From Rickettsiales bacterium (GTDB lineage: Bacteria; Pseudomonadota; Alphaproteobacteria; TMED127): a stretch of DNA of 13,290 nt. Positions 7,189 through 13,290 of this stretch are shown one piece after another. Under the pieces are notes generated by a model. It did not search any database. It worked only from the letters and a program-made list of their open reading frames with translations, and had not been told where the DNA came from. Numbering within the stretch: the stretch's first letter is position 1; every line of letters begins with the position of its first letter. A program made the position numbers and the translations under genes. The stretch spans positions 1-13,290 of the forward strand of contig NZGH01000005.1 in the NCBI GenBank assembly GCA_002690875.1, in the 5' to 3' direction.

Positions 7189-8475
7189 CTAATACCTATA
7201 TTCGTCACTCTTGAAAGGTCCATTCACAGGGACATTAATATATTTACCTTGTTTTTCAGTAAGTTTTGTTAACATAGCGCCTACTTTATCTAAATGAATC
7301 ATTGCTACTTTTTCATCAAGATGCTTTGGTAAAACATAAACCTTGTTTTTATATTTAGAGTAATTTTTCCAAAGTTCTATCTGTGCAAGAACTTGGTTAC
7401 AAAAAGATGCAGACATCACAAAACTTGGGTGTCCAGTAGCACAGCCCAAGTTAACAAGCCTTCCCTCTGCTAATACAATGATTTTTTTCCCGTCAGGAAA
7501 CTCAATTTCATCTACTTGTGGTTTAATATTATTCCATTTGAAATTTTTTAACGATTCAATTTGAATCTCTGAGTCGAAATGCCCAATATTACAAACAATA
7601 CTTCGGTCTTTCATTTCTCTCATATGATCTACTGTTATTACATCAACATTTCCCGTAGCCGTAACGAAAATATCAGCTTTCTTGGAAGCCTCATCCATTG
7701 TAATAACCTCATATCCATCCATAGCTGCTTGCAAAGCACAAATTGGATCAACCTCTGTTATTAAAACTCGACAACCTGCATTTCTTAAGCTTTCAGCTGA
7801 ACCTTTCCCAACATCACCATATCCTGCAACAACAGCAATTTTTCCTGCCATCATAACATCTGTAGCCCTTCTTATTCCGTCAACCAAGCTTTCTCTACAT
7901 CCATATTTATTATCAAATTTAGATTTTGTTACTGAGTCATTCACATTAATAGCAGGGACTTTAAGGGTTCCTTTTTTTTCCATTTCAATTAATCTGAGAA
8001 CTCCTGTAGTTGTCTCTTCTGAGAGCCCTTTAATATCGTCTAACATTTCAGGAAATTTATCATGAAGAATTTTGGTAAGATCGCCACCATCATCTAGAAT
8101 TAGATTTGGTTTCCAATCATTAGGACCTTCAATGGTCTGTTCAATACACCACCAAAACTCTTCTTCAGATTCACCTTTCCAAGCAAAAACAGGAATATTT
8201 TTCTCTGCAATTGCTGCAGCAGCCTGATCTTGAGTGGAATATATATTACAGGAACTCCATCTTACGGAGGCTCCTAATTCTATGAGGGTTTCAATCAAAA
8301 CTGCAGTTTGAATAGTCATGTGTAAACATCCAGCGATTCTTGCACCTTTAAGAGGTTTTTCCGACTTATATTCATCTCTTAGTTTCATCAATCCAGGCAT
8401 TTCTGTCTCTGCTATCTCAATTTCTTTACGTCCCCATTCGGCAAGTTTAATATCACTAACTTTATAATCTGTCAT
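7189..8475 (-). CDS. ahcY: Adenosylhomocysteinase (S-adenosyl-L-homocysteine hydrolase)
   Basis: AhcY splits S-adenosylhomocysteine into adenosine and homocysteine, relieving product inhibition of methyltransferases and feeding the methionine cycle in the cytoplasm. The 428-residue protein shows [16 protein letters not shown] (49-64), [17 protein letters not shown] (74-90), LDDGGD (127-132) and the NAD-binding loop GYGDVGKG (218-225). [24 protein letters not shown] follows, and the C-terminus ends in YRY as usual. It lacks the insertion of about 40 residues found in many bacterial and plant AhcY proteins, so it resembles the short form. It follows the HPr-EI gene by 15 bases and is probably the last gene of that operon. 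That spacing leaves no room for an SAH riboswitch. Confidence 0.97.
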   Translation of the reverse strand: MTDYKVSDIKLAEWGRKEIEIAETEMPGLMKLRDEYKSEKPLKGARIAGCLHMTIQTAVLIETLIELGASVRWSSCNIYSTQDQAAAAIAEKNIPVFAWKGESEEEFWWCIEQTIEGPNDWKPNLILDDGGDLTKILHDKFPEMLDDIKGLSEETTTGVLRLIEMEKKGTLKVPAINVNDSVTKSKFDNKYGCRESLVDGIRRATDVMMAGKIAVVAGYGDVGKGSAESLRNAGCRVLITEVDPICALQAAMDGYEVITMDEASKKADIFVTATGNVDVITVDHMREMKDRSIVCNIGHFDSEIQIESLKNFKWNNIKPQVDEIEFPDGKKIIVLAEGRLVNLGCATGHPSFVMSASFCNQVLAQIELWKNYSKYKNKVYVLPKHLDEKVAMIHLDKVGAMLTKLTEKQGKYINVPVNGPFKSDEYRY

Positions 8476-8480
8476 TATAA

Positions 8481-8487
8481 TCTCTTT
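8481..8487 (-). promoter_or_regulatory. Ribosome-binding site of ahcY
   Basis: AAAGAGA on the minus strand lies five bases before the ahcY ATG at 8475, inside the 15-base gap after the HPr-EI stop. It is a partial but well-placed Shine-Dalgarno match and supports this start. Confidence 0.45.
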
Positions 8488-8490
8488 CGT

Positions 8491-10554
8491 TTAAGATTTA
8501 TTTAATTCATCGTATATTTTGTCATAATATACTTTTAATTTATTTTTAATCAGCAAATTATCATGTTCCTTAAAAATTTCACTACAAATTTTAGAAACTT
8601 CTTTAGAATTAATTTTTGTGATAAATTGCTTTACTTTTAAAATTCTTGAAATACTCATTGATAGTGTTTTTATACCCATTCCTAATAGTAAAGAAGTGAA
8701 CATTGTATCACCTGCCATTTCACCACAAACACTTAATGGCACTCCAACCTTTTTTGCAGAATCTGATGACAATTTAATTAATCTGAGTACAGATAAGTGA
8801 GCTGGGTCATAAATTTTTGCTACCTCTTCATCTCCTCTATCAATTGCAAGAGTGTACATTGTAAGGTCATTAGTACCAATTGCTAGAAAGTCGCAGTTTT
8901 TAGCAAGTGATTCAGAGATCAAAGCTGCGGCTGGTGTTTCGATAAGAACACCAATTTTAATATTTTTTTTATTAAAATCTTTTTTTTTTAATAACAGTTC
9001 TTTTGAAACATCATGTATCAACTTTTTTGCTTCTAATATTTCAGAAACATTAGAAACCATTGGTAACATTATTCTAATTTTGCCGAACTTACTTGCTCTT
9101 AAAATCGCAGAGATTTGCCTTTTAAATATTTTGGGGAAAGCTAAAGTAAGTCTAATAGCTCTTAACCCTAACGCAGGATTTGGAGATTTTGCCAAAAACT
9201 TTTCAATAAAAGGGACTTTTTTATCATTCCCAACATCTAAAGTTCTTATTGTCAATGGTTTGCCTTTAAGATGATTAAGGGTTTTTTTTATAAAATAAAA
9301 CTGTTCTTTTTCAGATGGCATTCTTTTTTTATCCATAAACATGTACTCACTTCTCAATAAACCAATACCATCAATACCGATCTTCATTGCTTCTTTTGCC
9401 TCATCAGAGTTATCGATATTGGCTTCAACACGAACTCTCATTTTATCAGATGTTAAAGGAATTTTTTTTCTGAGAAAATTCAATTTTTTGTCAACATTTT
9501 TTTGATCCTCAATCTTCTTTTTGTAGTAATTAATCGTTGAAACTCTTGGGTTTTTTATAAGTATTCCCTTTTCTCCATCAAGAACTATTGGCTCATTATC
9601 TTTTAAATCTTTTAAAAGATTTTTAACCCCAACTAAAGTTGGTATTGAAAGTGATCTAGCAACAATAGCAAAATGTCCTTCAGGACCTCCCATAATACTT
9701 ACTAATCCTGATAGCTTTGTTTTTGACAATGATAAAAGATCAGCAGCACTTAATTCGTTTGATATTAATATTTGATGAGCCCTAATTTGTTTTTGTTTTC
9801 TTTTCTTCTTTTGAAGATTTTCCAATATTCTTCTACATACATCTCTCACATCATCAAATCTATCTTTGAGATAATCATCTTTAATTTTCTTAAAAATTTT
9901 AGAGTGCTTATTTAATTCTTCAATTATAGCAAATTCAGCATTGATTAAATCTGAATGTACTCTTTTTTTTGCATCAGATACAAGTGATGAAGACGAAATA
10001 ATTGATATATTAGCCTCAAGCATGAATTTCATTTCGCCATAGATATCATTTTTATGGTCTTTTATTTTTTTTATAATTTTTCCTAAGTCGGAAACTGAAT
10101 TTTTTACAGCTTTATCTAATCTTTTTATTTCGTTCTTAACCTCCGAAATAGGAATATTATATTTTGAGTAAGATAAATCGCTACTTTTCTTTATCGCACA
10201 ATTTCCTATAACGAATCCATGCGACACGGCAATCCCTTTAAATATTTTTTCCTTAATCAGATTACCTGGTAATGGTTTTTCTTCTCCAAAGTTATTTTTT
10301 ATAAGATTTATTAATTTTTGAAGATCTTCCTCTGCATTTTGTCCAATACATTGTATTATTATCTCTGTCCCCTTCGATGCAGCAAGAGTCATTAGGCCTA
10401 ACAAAGATGATCCATTAACAATATTTCTACCTTTTTTAACCCAAAACTTTGATTTACACTTTGATGTAAAATCTACAAATTTTGCAGATGCTCTTGCATG
10501 AAGACCTAATTTATTTGTAATTAAGATTTTTCTCTCTAATCTTTTTTCTTGCAA
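8491..10554 (-). CDS. ptsI: HPr-Enzyme I fusion (phosphoenolpyruvate-protein phosphotransferase)
   Basis: This 687-residue protein joins two PTS components normally made separately. Residues 1 to about 92 are HPr: LGLHARAS carries the phosphoryl-accepting His19, and SSLLGLMTLAA places Ser50 exactly 31 residues later, the spacing of His15 and Ser46 in Bacillus HPr, so HprK could phosphorylate it. After a short linker (EEKPLPG), Enzyme I begins with FKGIAVSHGFVIG (105-117). The active His294 is in MGGPEGHFAIVARSLSIPTLVG. The PEP-binding barrel shows GIGLLRSEYMF, TIRTLDVG, NPALGLRAIRL, ETPAAALI, GTNDLTMYTLAIDR and the catalytic Cys610 in SVCGEMAGD. EI alone would be about 580 residues, so both halves look complete. 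There is no GAF domain as in EI-Ntr. It overlaps the EIIA gene by 19 bases and acts in a cytoplasmic regulatory PTS. Confidence 0.94.
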   Translation of the reverse strand: MQEKRLERKILITNKLGLHARASAKFVDFTSKCKSKFWVKKGRNIVNGSSLLGLMTLAASKGTEIIIQCIGQNAEEDLQKLINLIKNNFGEEKPLPGNLIKEKIFKGIAVSHGFVIGNCAIKKSSDLSYSKYNIPISEVKNEIKRLDKAVKNSVSDLGKIIKKIKDHKNDIYGEMKFMLEANISIISSSSLVSDAKKRVHSDLINAEFAIIEELNKHSKIFKKIKDDYLKDRFDDVRDVCRRILENLQKKKRKQKQIRAHQILISNELSAADLLSLSKTKLSGLVSIMGGPEGHFAIVARSLSIPTLVGVKNLLKDLKDNEPIVLDGEKGILIKNPRVSTINYYKKKIEDQKNVDKKLNFLRKKIPLTSDKMRVRVEANIDNSDEAKEAMKIGIDGIGLLRSEYMFMDKKRMPSEKEQFYFIKKTLNHLKGKPLTIRTLDVGNDKKVPFIEKFLAKSPNPALGLRAIRLTLAFPKIFKRQISAILRASKFGKIRIMLPMVSNVSEILEAKKLIHDVSKELLLKKKDFNKKNIKIGVLIETPAAALISESLAKNCDFLAIGTNDLTMYTLAIDRGDEEVAKIYDPAHLSVLRLIKLSSDSAKKVGVPLSVCGEMAGDTMFTSLLLGMGIKTLSMSISRILKVKQFITKINSKEVSKICSEIFKEHDNLLIKNKLKVYYDKIYDELNKS

Positions 10555-10958
10555 TCTTTAGACTCTCCAAAAAAAGCTGAAGCAACATTCATATACTTCC
10601 TTCCAGACTCTTGAGAAATTTTAATTAATTCTTTTATTTCACATTCATTTCTTAAAGAGGAAATTTTAATAAGCATGGGTAAATTTACACCTGCGACTAC
10701 TTCAACTTTTTCTTCTTCCATAATTGAAATTGCAAGATTCGAAGGAGTACCACCAAACATATCCGTTAAAATTACTACCCCTTTTCCTTTATTAACTTTT
10801 TTTACGGCTTTAATTATCTCTTCTCTTTTTTTTTTTATATCATCGTCTGGTAAAATTGATATAGCTAATATGTTCTCTTGCTTACCGACAATGTGTTCAA
10901 GGGCAACCAAAAACTCCTTTGAAATGTTTGAATGACCTACAATCACTATTCCAATCAT
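10536..10958 (-). CDS. PTS EIIA component, mannose (fructose/mannose) family
   Basis: This 140-residue EIIA-Man-type protein accepts phosphate from HPr. The phosphorylation site is His9 in VGHSNIS, and the conserved LTDMFGGTPSN (64-74) contains the aspartate that orients the histidine. NLPMLIK (about 97) is also characteristic. The length corresponds to the A domain only; no EIIB, EIIC or EIID partner is in the window, so a signalling role is more likely than sugar uptake, as is known for alphaproteobacterial relatives. It lies between rapZ (its ATG overlaps the rapZ TGA by four bases) and the HPr-EI gene (19-base overlap), implying co-translation with its phosphate donor. A T11 tract (10826-10836) is in frame. 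Confidence 0.93.
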   Translation of the reverse strand: MIGIVIVGHSNISKEFLVALEHIVGKQENILAISILPDDDIKKKREEIIKAVKKVNKGKGVVILTDMFGGTPSNLAISIMEEEKVEVVAGVNLPMLIKISSLRNECEIKELIKISQESGRKYMNVASAFFGESKDCKKKD

Positions 10959-11800
10959 ATTTTCAAATCCCTATGGTCTATAAAAACTTCAATCTTTTTA
11001 TTTTTTCGTATGAAGGAGTGAAAGTATTCTGATGTTACAACAGATCTATGCACTCCACCTGTGCAACCAAATGCAATTGTAATATAATCTTTTCCTTCTT
11101 CGTTAAATCCATTTAAAATTTTATTGACAATTATTTTTATATTATCAAAAAAAAATAAAAAAAGCGCTTGGTTTTTAACAAATTTTATAATTTGTGGATT
11201 CCTTCCATCAAGTTTTTTTAATTTTTTAACATAGTAAGGGTTTTTTAAAAAACGCATATCAAAAACAAAATCTGCTTCTCTCGGAAGACCATTCTTATAT
11301 CCAAATGAAATTATTCTCACAGTTGGTTTTATTTTTATGTTTTTCTGAAAAAGTATCCTTATTTTTTTTCTAAGTAAATTAATTGTAAGGTCTGTTGTAT
11401 CAAAGTAATATTGACTTATTTTTTTTAATGGCTCTAGCCAACGACGTTCTCTGTCAATTATGTCCTCCATAGGTAAATCGAGTTTTAATGGATGAAGCCT
11501 TCTGCTTTCATCATATCTGTTAATTAACTTTTGATTTTCGCAATCAAAAAAAACTACTGAAATGTCAATCTCTTTCTTTTTCTTATTTATAAGTGATACA
11601 ATTTTTCTTGCATCAAAGTCTCTACTTCTTATATCAACACCCACAGCTAAACTTTTCTTTATTTTTGCTTCAATAATATTTTTAAGAAAGAAGAAAGGAA
11701 TGTTATCAATTGCTTCAAATCCAAAGTCCTCAAGTATTTTTAACGCTGAAGTTCTTCCTGCGCCCGATAATCCAGTAACAATTAAAATTCTGTTAGGCAT
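10955..11800 (-). CDS. rapZ: RNase adapter / nucleotide-binding protein RapZ (YvcJ family)
   Basis: In E. coli RapZ binds glucosamine-6-phosphate and the GlmZ/GlmY small RNAs and guides RNase E, tuning amino-sugar synthesis for the envelope. Its exact role in alphaproteobacteria is not settled. The 281-residue protein has the N-terminal nucleotide loop VTGLSGAGRTSALKILEDFGF (8-28), in which Arg16 stands where the canonical Walker A lysine would be, then DNIPFFFL. ESRRLHPL is the family's conserved middle motif. The C-terminal domain ends with AFGCTGGVHRSVV (243-255), the signature of the sugar-phosphate/RNA-binding half. The length matches E. coli RapZ (284). It overlaps hprK by eight bases and EIIA by four, the standard alphaproteobacterial order. 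Confidence 0.94.
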   Translation of the reverse strand: MPNRILIVTGLSGAGRTSALKILEDFGFEAIDNIPFFFLKNIIEAKIKKSLAVGVDIRSRDFDARKIVSLINKKKKEIDISVVFFDCENQKLINRYDESRRLHPLKLDLPMEDIIDRERRWLEPLKKISQYYFDTTDLTINLLRKKIRILFQKNIKIKPTVRIISFGYKNGLPREADFVFDMRFLKNPYYVKKLKKLDGRNPQIIKFVKNQALFLFFFDNIKIIVNKILNGFNEEGKDYITIAFGCTGGVHRSVVTSEYFHSFIRKNKKIEVFIDHRDLKI

Positions 11801-12218
11801 AACTTCTTATTTGATTAAGCTTAATTTTTATTTTTGCAACTGCGGAAGAACTTTTGCCAAAAATTTTAATTTTAGGAAACTTCATTCCTAATATACTACA
11901 ATTCATCATTTCTGGTATTCTTTCAAATTTCTCTTCTACAAGCTCAACGACTAAAGTTAGTTTTACATTCTCAACATATGGAACAGTCATAATCCCTATC
12001 TCTCTCACCTCAAGAAGTCCCTTAGTTTTTGAGTGTGGATGTAAGTATAAATAATCTCCAATTTTTTTACAAATAGTTAAGTCATCTGATATCAAGGTTG
12101 CACCTGAATCTATAAGACGGAGTGCTAAATCAGACTTTCCACAACCAGACTGCCCCCTAATCAATATGCCTAGATCTTCAATCACTACAGAAGTTGAATG
12201 AAATCTCTTGGCTGTCAT
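11793..12218 (-). CDS. hprK: HPr kinase/phosphorylase, short alphaproteobacterial form
   Basis: HprK adds a phosphate to the regulatory serine of HPr using ATP and can remove it again. The 141-residue protein is only the catalytic domain; the N-terminal domain of the roughly 310-residue Firmicutes enzyme is absent, as is usual in alphaproteobacteria. The Walker A loop GQSGCGKS lies at 22-29 and is followed by DLALRLIDSGATLISDD (Asp45, Asp46). The HprK signature LLEVREIGI is at 68-76. Its substrate is very likely the HPr half of the fusion encoded three genes downstream, whose Ser50 fits the target. It starts six bases after the copper chaperone stop and overlaps rapZ. The two-component pair ChvG/ChvI, often upstream of hprK in related bacteria, is not in this window. 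Confidence 0.94.
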   Translation of the reverse strand: MTAKRFHSTSVVIEDLGILIRGQSGCGKSDLALRLIDSGATLISDDLTICKKIGDYLYLHPHSKTKGLLEVREIGIMTVPYVENVKLTLVVELVEEKFERIPEMMNCSILGMKFPKIKIFGKSSSAVAKIKIKLNQIRSYA

Positions 12219-12224
12219 AATTTT

Positions 12225-12692
12225 TTAATTTAAAAAGTTTGCTCTAAGCTTTTTATCTAAAACTAGGATATTAGTTTCTAAAACTGCTTTATTTTTTAAA
12301 TGAACTTTTAAAATAAATGAATCTTTATCATTAAGCTTTTTTTTTAAGCCAAATAACATTAAATGCCTTCCACCTGGTTGTAAAAATAGTTCACTTTTTG
12401 CATCAATTTCTACATTCTCAACCTTATACATTTTTACAATATCATCGGTAATTTTGATATCGTGCATTTCTACAGAATTAGCAACAGTAGTACTAAAAAA
12501 TTCTATTACTATTTCTTTTTCGCCATTATTAAAAAAACTTAGATAAACTGCTGTAGCTTTTTGCTCTGGACCTGTTTCAAATGTATATCCTCCATGAAGA
12601 GCAAGTTTTTCGTGATGATTAGCTTGTGATTCCCAAGAGGTAAATAATAAGAAAAATAAAAGATATTTGACATTTTTTAATATTGTAAACAT
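12225..12692 (-). CDS. Periplasmic copper chaperone PCu(A)C (DUF461 family)
   Basis: PCuAC proteins carry Cu(I) in the periplasm and help load the CuA/CuB centres of cytochrome c oxidase. The 155-residue precursor begins with a signal peptide: Asn/Lys near the start, then the hydrophobic YLLFFLLFTSW (10-20), and a likely signal-peptidase I cut after SQA at residue 24. The mature domain matches the family copper motif exactly: Met76-His77, ten residues, Met88, 21 residues, then His110-x-Met112, with LQPGGRHLMLFGL around the last pair. The HEKL/HGGY histidines near the mature N-terminus might also bind metal. It opens the leftward operon and lies six bases ahead of hprK. That places an exported metal protein beside cytoplasmic signalling genes, so the pairing may be mere packing. 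Confidence 0.92.
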   Translation of the reverse strand: MFTILKNVKYLLFFLLFTSWESQANHHEKLALHGGYTFETGPEQKATAVYLSFFNNGEKEIVIEFFSTTVANSVEMHDIKITDDIVKMYKVENVEIDAKSELFLQPGGRHLMLFGLKKKLNDKDSFILKVHLKNKAVLETNILVLDKKLRANFLN

Positions 12693-12715
12693 CTATTAAC
12701 TAGTACATATTAATT

Positions 12716-12721
12716 TATAAT
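12716..12721 (+). promoter_or_regulatory. Candidate -10 element for the HugZ-like gene
   Basis: A perfect TATAAT lies only nine bases before the ATG at 12731, in the 38-base gap between divergent genes. Transcription would start at about 12728-12731, on or next to the start codon, suggesting a leaderless mRNA. No Shine-Dalgarno sequence and no convincing -35 element are visible, and AT-rich DNA makes chance matches common. Confidence 0.3.
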
Positions 12722-12730
12722 TGTAAACCT

Positions 12731-13290
12731 ATGAAAATTAATTTTAAAGCAAGGCAATTAGTAAGATCAGCTCTTAAGGGATATCTGTCAACAGAATTTG
12801 ACTCAAAAAACTTCAAAAACATAAGAACACAAATGAAAAAGCCATTCTCTTACAGTACTTTTACTCTTGCTGCTTTTGACTATGACCTATCTCCAATTCT
12901 ACTCCTTTCAGATTTGTCGGAGCATACAAAGAACATTCAAGAAAAAAACTCTGCATCATTAATGCTTTGTGAAGAGAGAAAACTCTATAATTTTTTTCCA
13001 AAGTTTAATAACAAATTTTCATCCTATGAAGACCCCATGTCAAGACCAAGAGTAACGCTTATCGGTAAATTAAAAAAAACAAAAGACCCTAATGATAGAA
13101 GAAGATTTATTTCTAGACATCCTGCGTCAAATTTATACGCAAATTTTAAGGATATGAACTTTTACAAAATGGATATAAAAAGCGCGCATCTAATTGGTGG
13201 TTTTGCTCAAGTTAAATGGTTCACAAGCGAAGATATTCTGAGCAAAAACATTTCCAACTTTAAAGACTCCGAAGAAAATATAATAAATCA
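12731..13290 (+). CDS. hugZ: HugZ-type heme utilisation / pyridoxamine 5'-phosphate oxidase-fold protein (5' part)
   Basis: This open frame runs from ATG at 12731 to the right edge without a stop, giving 186 codons of a cut gene. The product starts MKINFKARQLVRSALKGYL and shows the split-barrel flavin-reductase-like family pattern: SYSTFTLAAFDYDLSPILLLSDLSEHTKNI (about 39-68, the core strands), ASLMLCEE, then DPMSRPRVTLIGKL, RRRFISRHPASNLYANFKDMNFYKM and AHLIGGFAQVKW. These blocks match HugZ/HutZ proteins, which bind or degrade heme to release iron, and related proteins of unproven function. The C-terminal domain that usually carries the heme-ligand histidine would lie outside the window, so heme degradation cannot be judged. 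It is divergent from the copper chaperone gene. Family assignment is firm, the biochemical role only likely. Confidence 0.85.
   Translation, partial: MKINFKARQLVRSALKGYLSTEFDSKNFKNIRTQMKKPFSYSTFTLAAFDYDLSPILLLSDLSEHTKNIQEKNSASLMLCEERKLYNFFPKFNNKFSSYEDPMSRPRVTLIGKLKKTKDPNDRRRFISRHPASNLYANFKDMNFYKMDIKSAHLIGGFAQVKWFTSEDILSKNISNFKDSEENIIN

Noticed and set aside
7181..7192. Perfect 12-bp palindrome TTAGATATCTAA containing both convergent stop codons
   Set aside because: Six-base AT-rich arms with no loop and no U-tract make a poor terminator; the symmetry probably follows from two TAG stops facing each other four bases apart.
7682..8065. 127-codon plus-strand frame inside ahcY
   Set aside because: Antisense of the well-conserved AhcY NAD-binding region; the translation has no recognisable domain.
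8476..8490. Possible SAH or SAM riboswitch ahead of ahcY
   Set aside because: Only 15 bases separate ahcY from the previous gene, too few for such an RNA, and ahcY appears to be read as part of the operon.
8852..9274. 140-codon plus-strand frame inside the Enzyme I part
   Set aside because: Antisense of the PEP-binding barrel; no start signal and no independent motifs.
11562..11891. 109-codon plus-strand frame across the rapZ/hprK junction
   Set aside because: Antisense to two certain genes. Its hydrophobic stretch arises from reverse-complemented lysine and isoleucine codons.
1..13290. Mobile element, CRISPR array, tRNA or rRNA
   Set aside because: I found no direct-repeat arrays, transposase motifs, inverted terminal repeats, tRNA cloverleaf sequences or rRNA blocks. 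The only obvious repeats are A/T homopolymers.

Overview
The window comes from a strongly AT-rich, tightly packed bacterial chromosome. Gene content and order point to a genome-reduced alphaproteobacterium, probably an aquatic free-living lineage: accD-folC beside trxA, a tsaE-amgK-murU cluster, and a regulatory phosphotransferase cluster of short hprK, rapZ, a mannose-type EIIA, HPr/EI and ahcY. I cannot fix the order or family. Adjacent genes overlap or lie a few bases apart, there are no long gaps, and GTG starts and poly-A/poly-T tracts of 9-13 bases are frequent. I see no tRNA, rRNA, insertion sequence, CRISPR array or phage gene.

Layout. (1) Positions 34-2189, plus strand: accD (acetyl-CoA carboxylase beta subunit) and folC (folate synthesis). 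(2) Positions 2192-6114, minus strand, read right to left: tsaE (tRNA t6A modification), amgK and murU (cell-wall sugar recycling to UDP-MurNAc), sbcB (exonuclease I) and trxA, apparently one operon. (3) Positions 6176-7184, plus strand: a thioredoxin-reductase-like ferredoxin/flavodoxin-NADP reductase, transcribed divergently from tsaE across a 61-base promoter region that holds a 14-bp palindrome. (4) Positions 7189-12692, minus strand, read right to left: a periplasmic copper chaperone (PCuAC), hprK, rapZ, EIIA, a fused HPr-EI protein and ahcY. The phosphotransferase genes form a signalling chain (PEP to EI to HPr to EIIA, with HprK able to phosphorylate HPr on serine), and no sugar permease is present. 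(5) From 12731 to the right edge, plus strand: the start of a HugZ-type heme-utilisation / pyridoxamine-phosphate-oxidase-fold gene that runs off the window.

The most striking features are two. First, three neighbouring conserved genes (murU, tsaE and the reductase) are each put out of frame at a poly-A tract of 11-12 bases, and each regains its normal family length if the tract is changed by one or two bases. This means either homopolymer sequencing error or genes rescued by polymerase slippage. Second, HPr and Enzyme I are one polypeptide. In addition, sbcB occupies the place where many alphaproteobacteria, as I recall, carry addB-addA.
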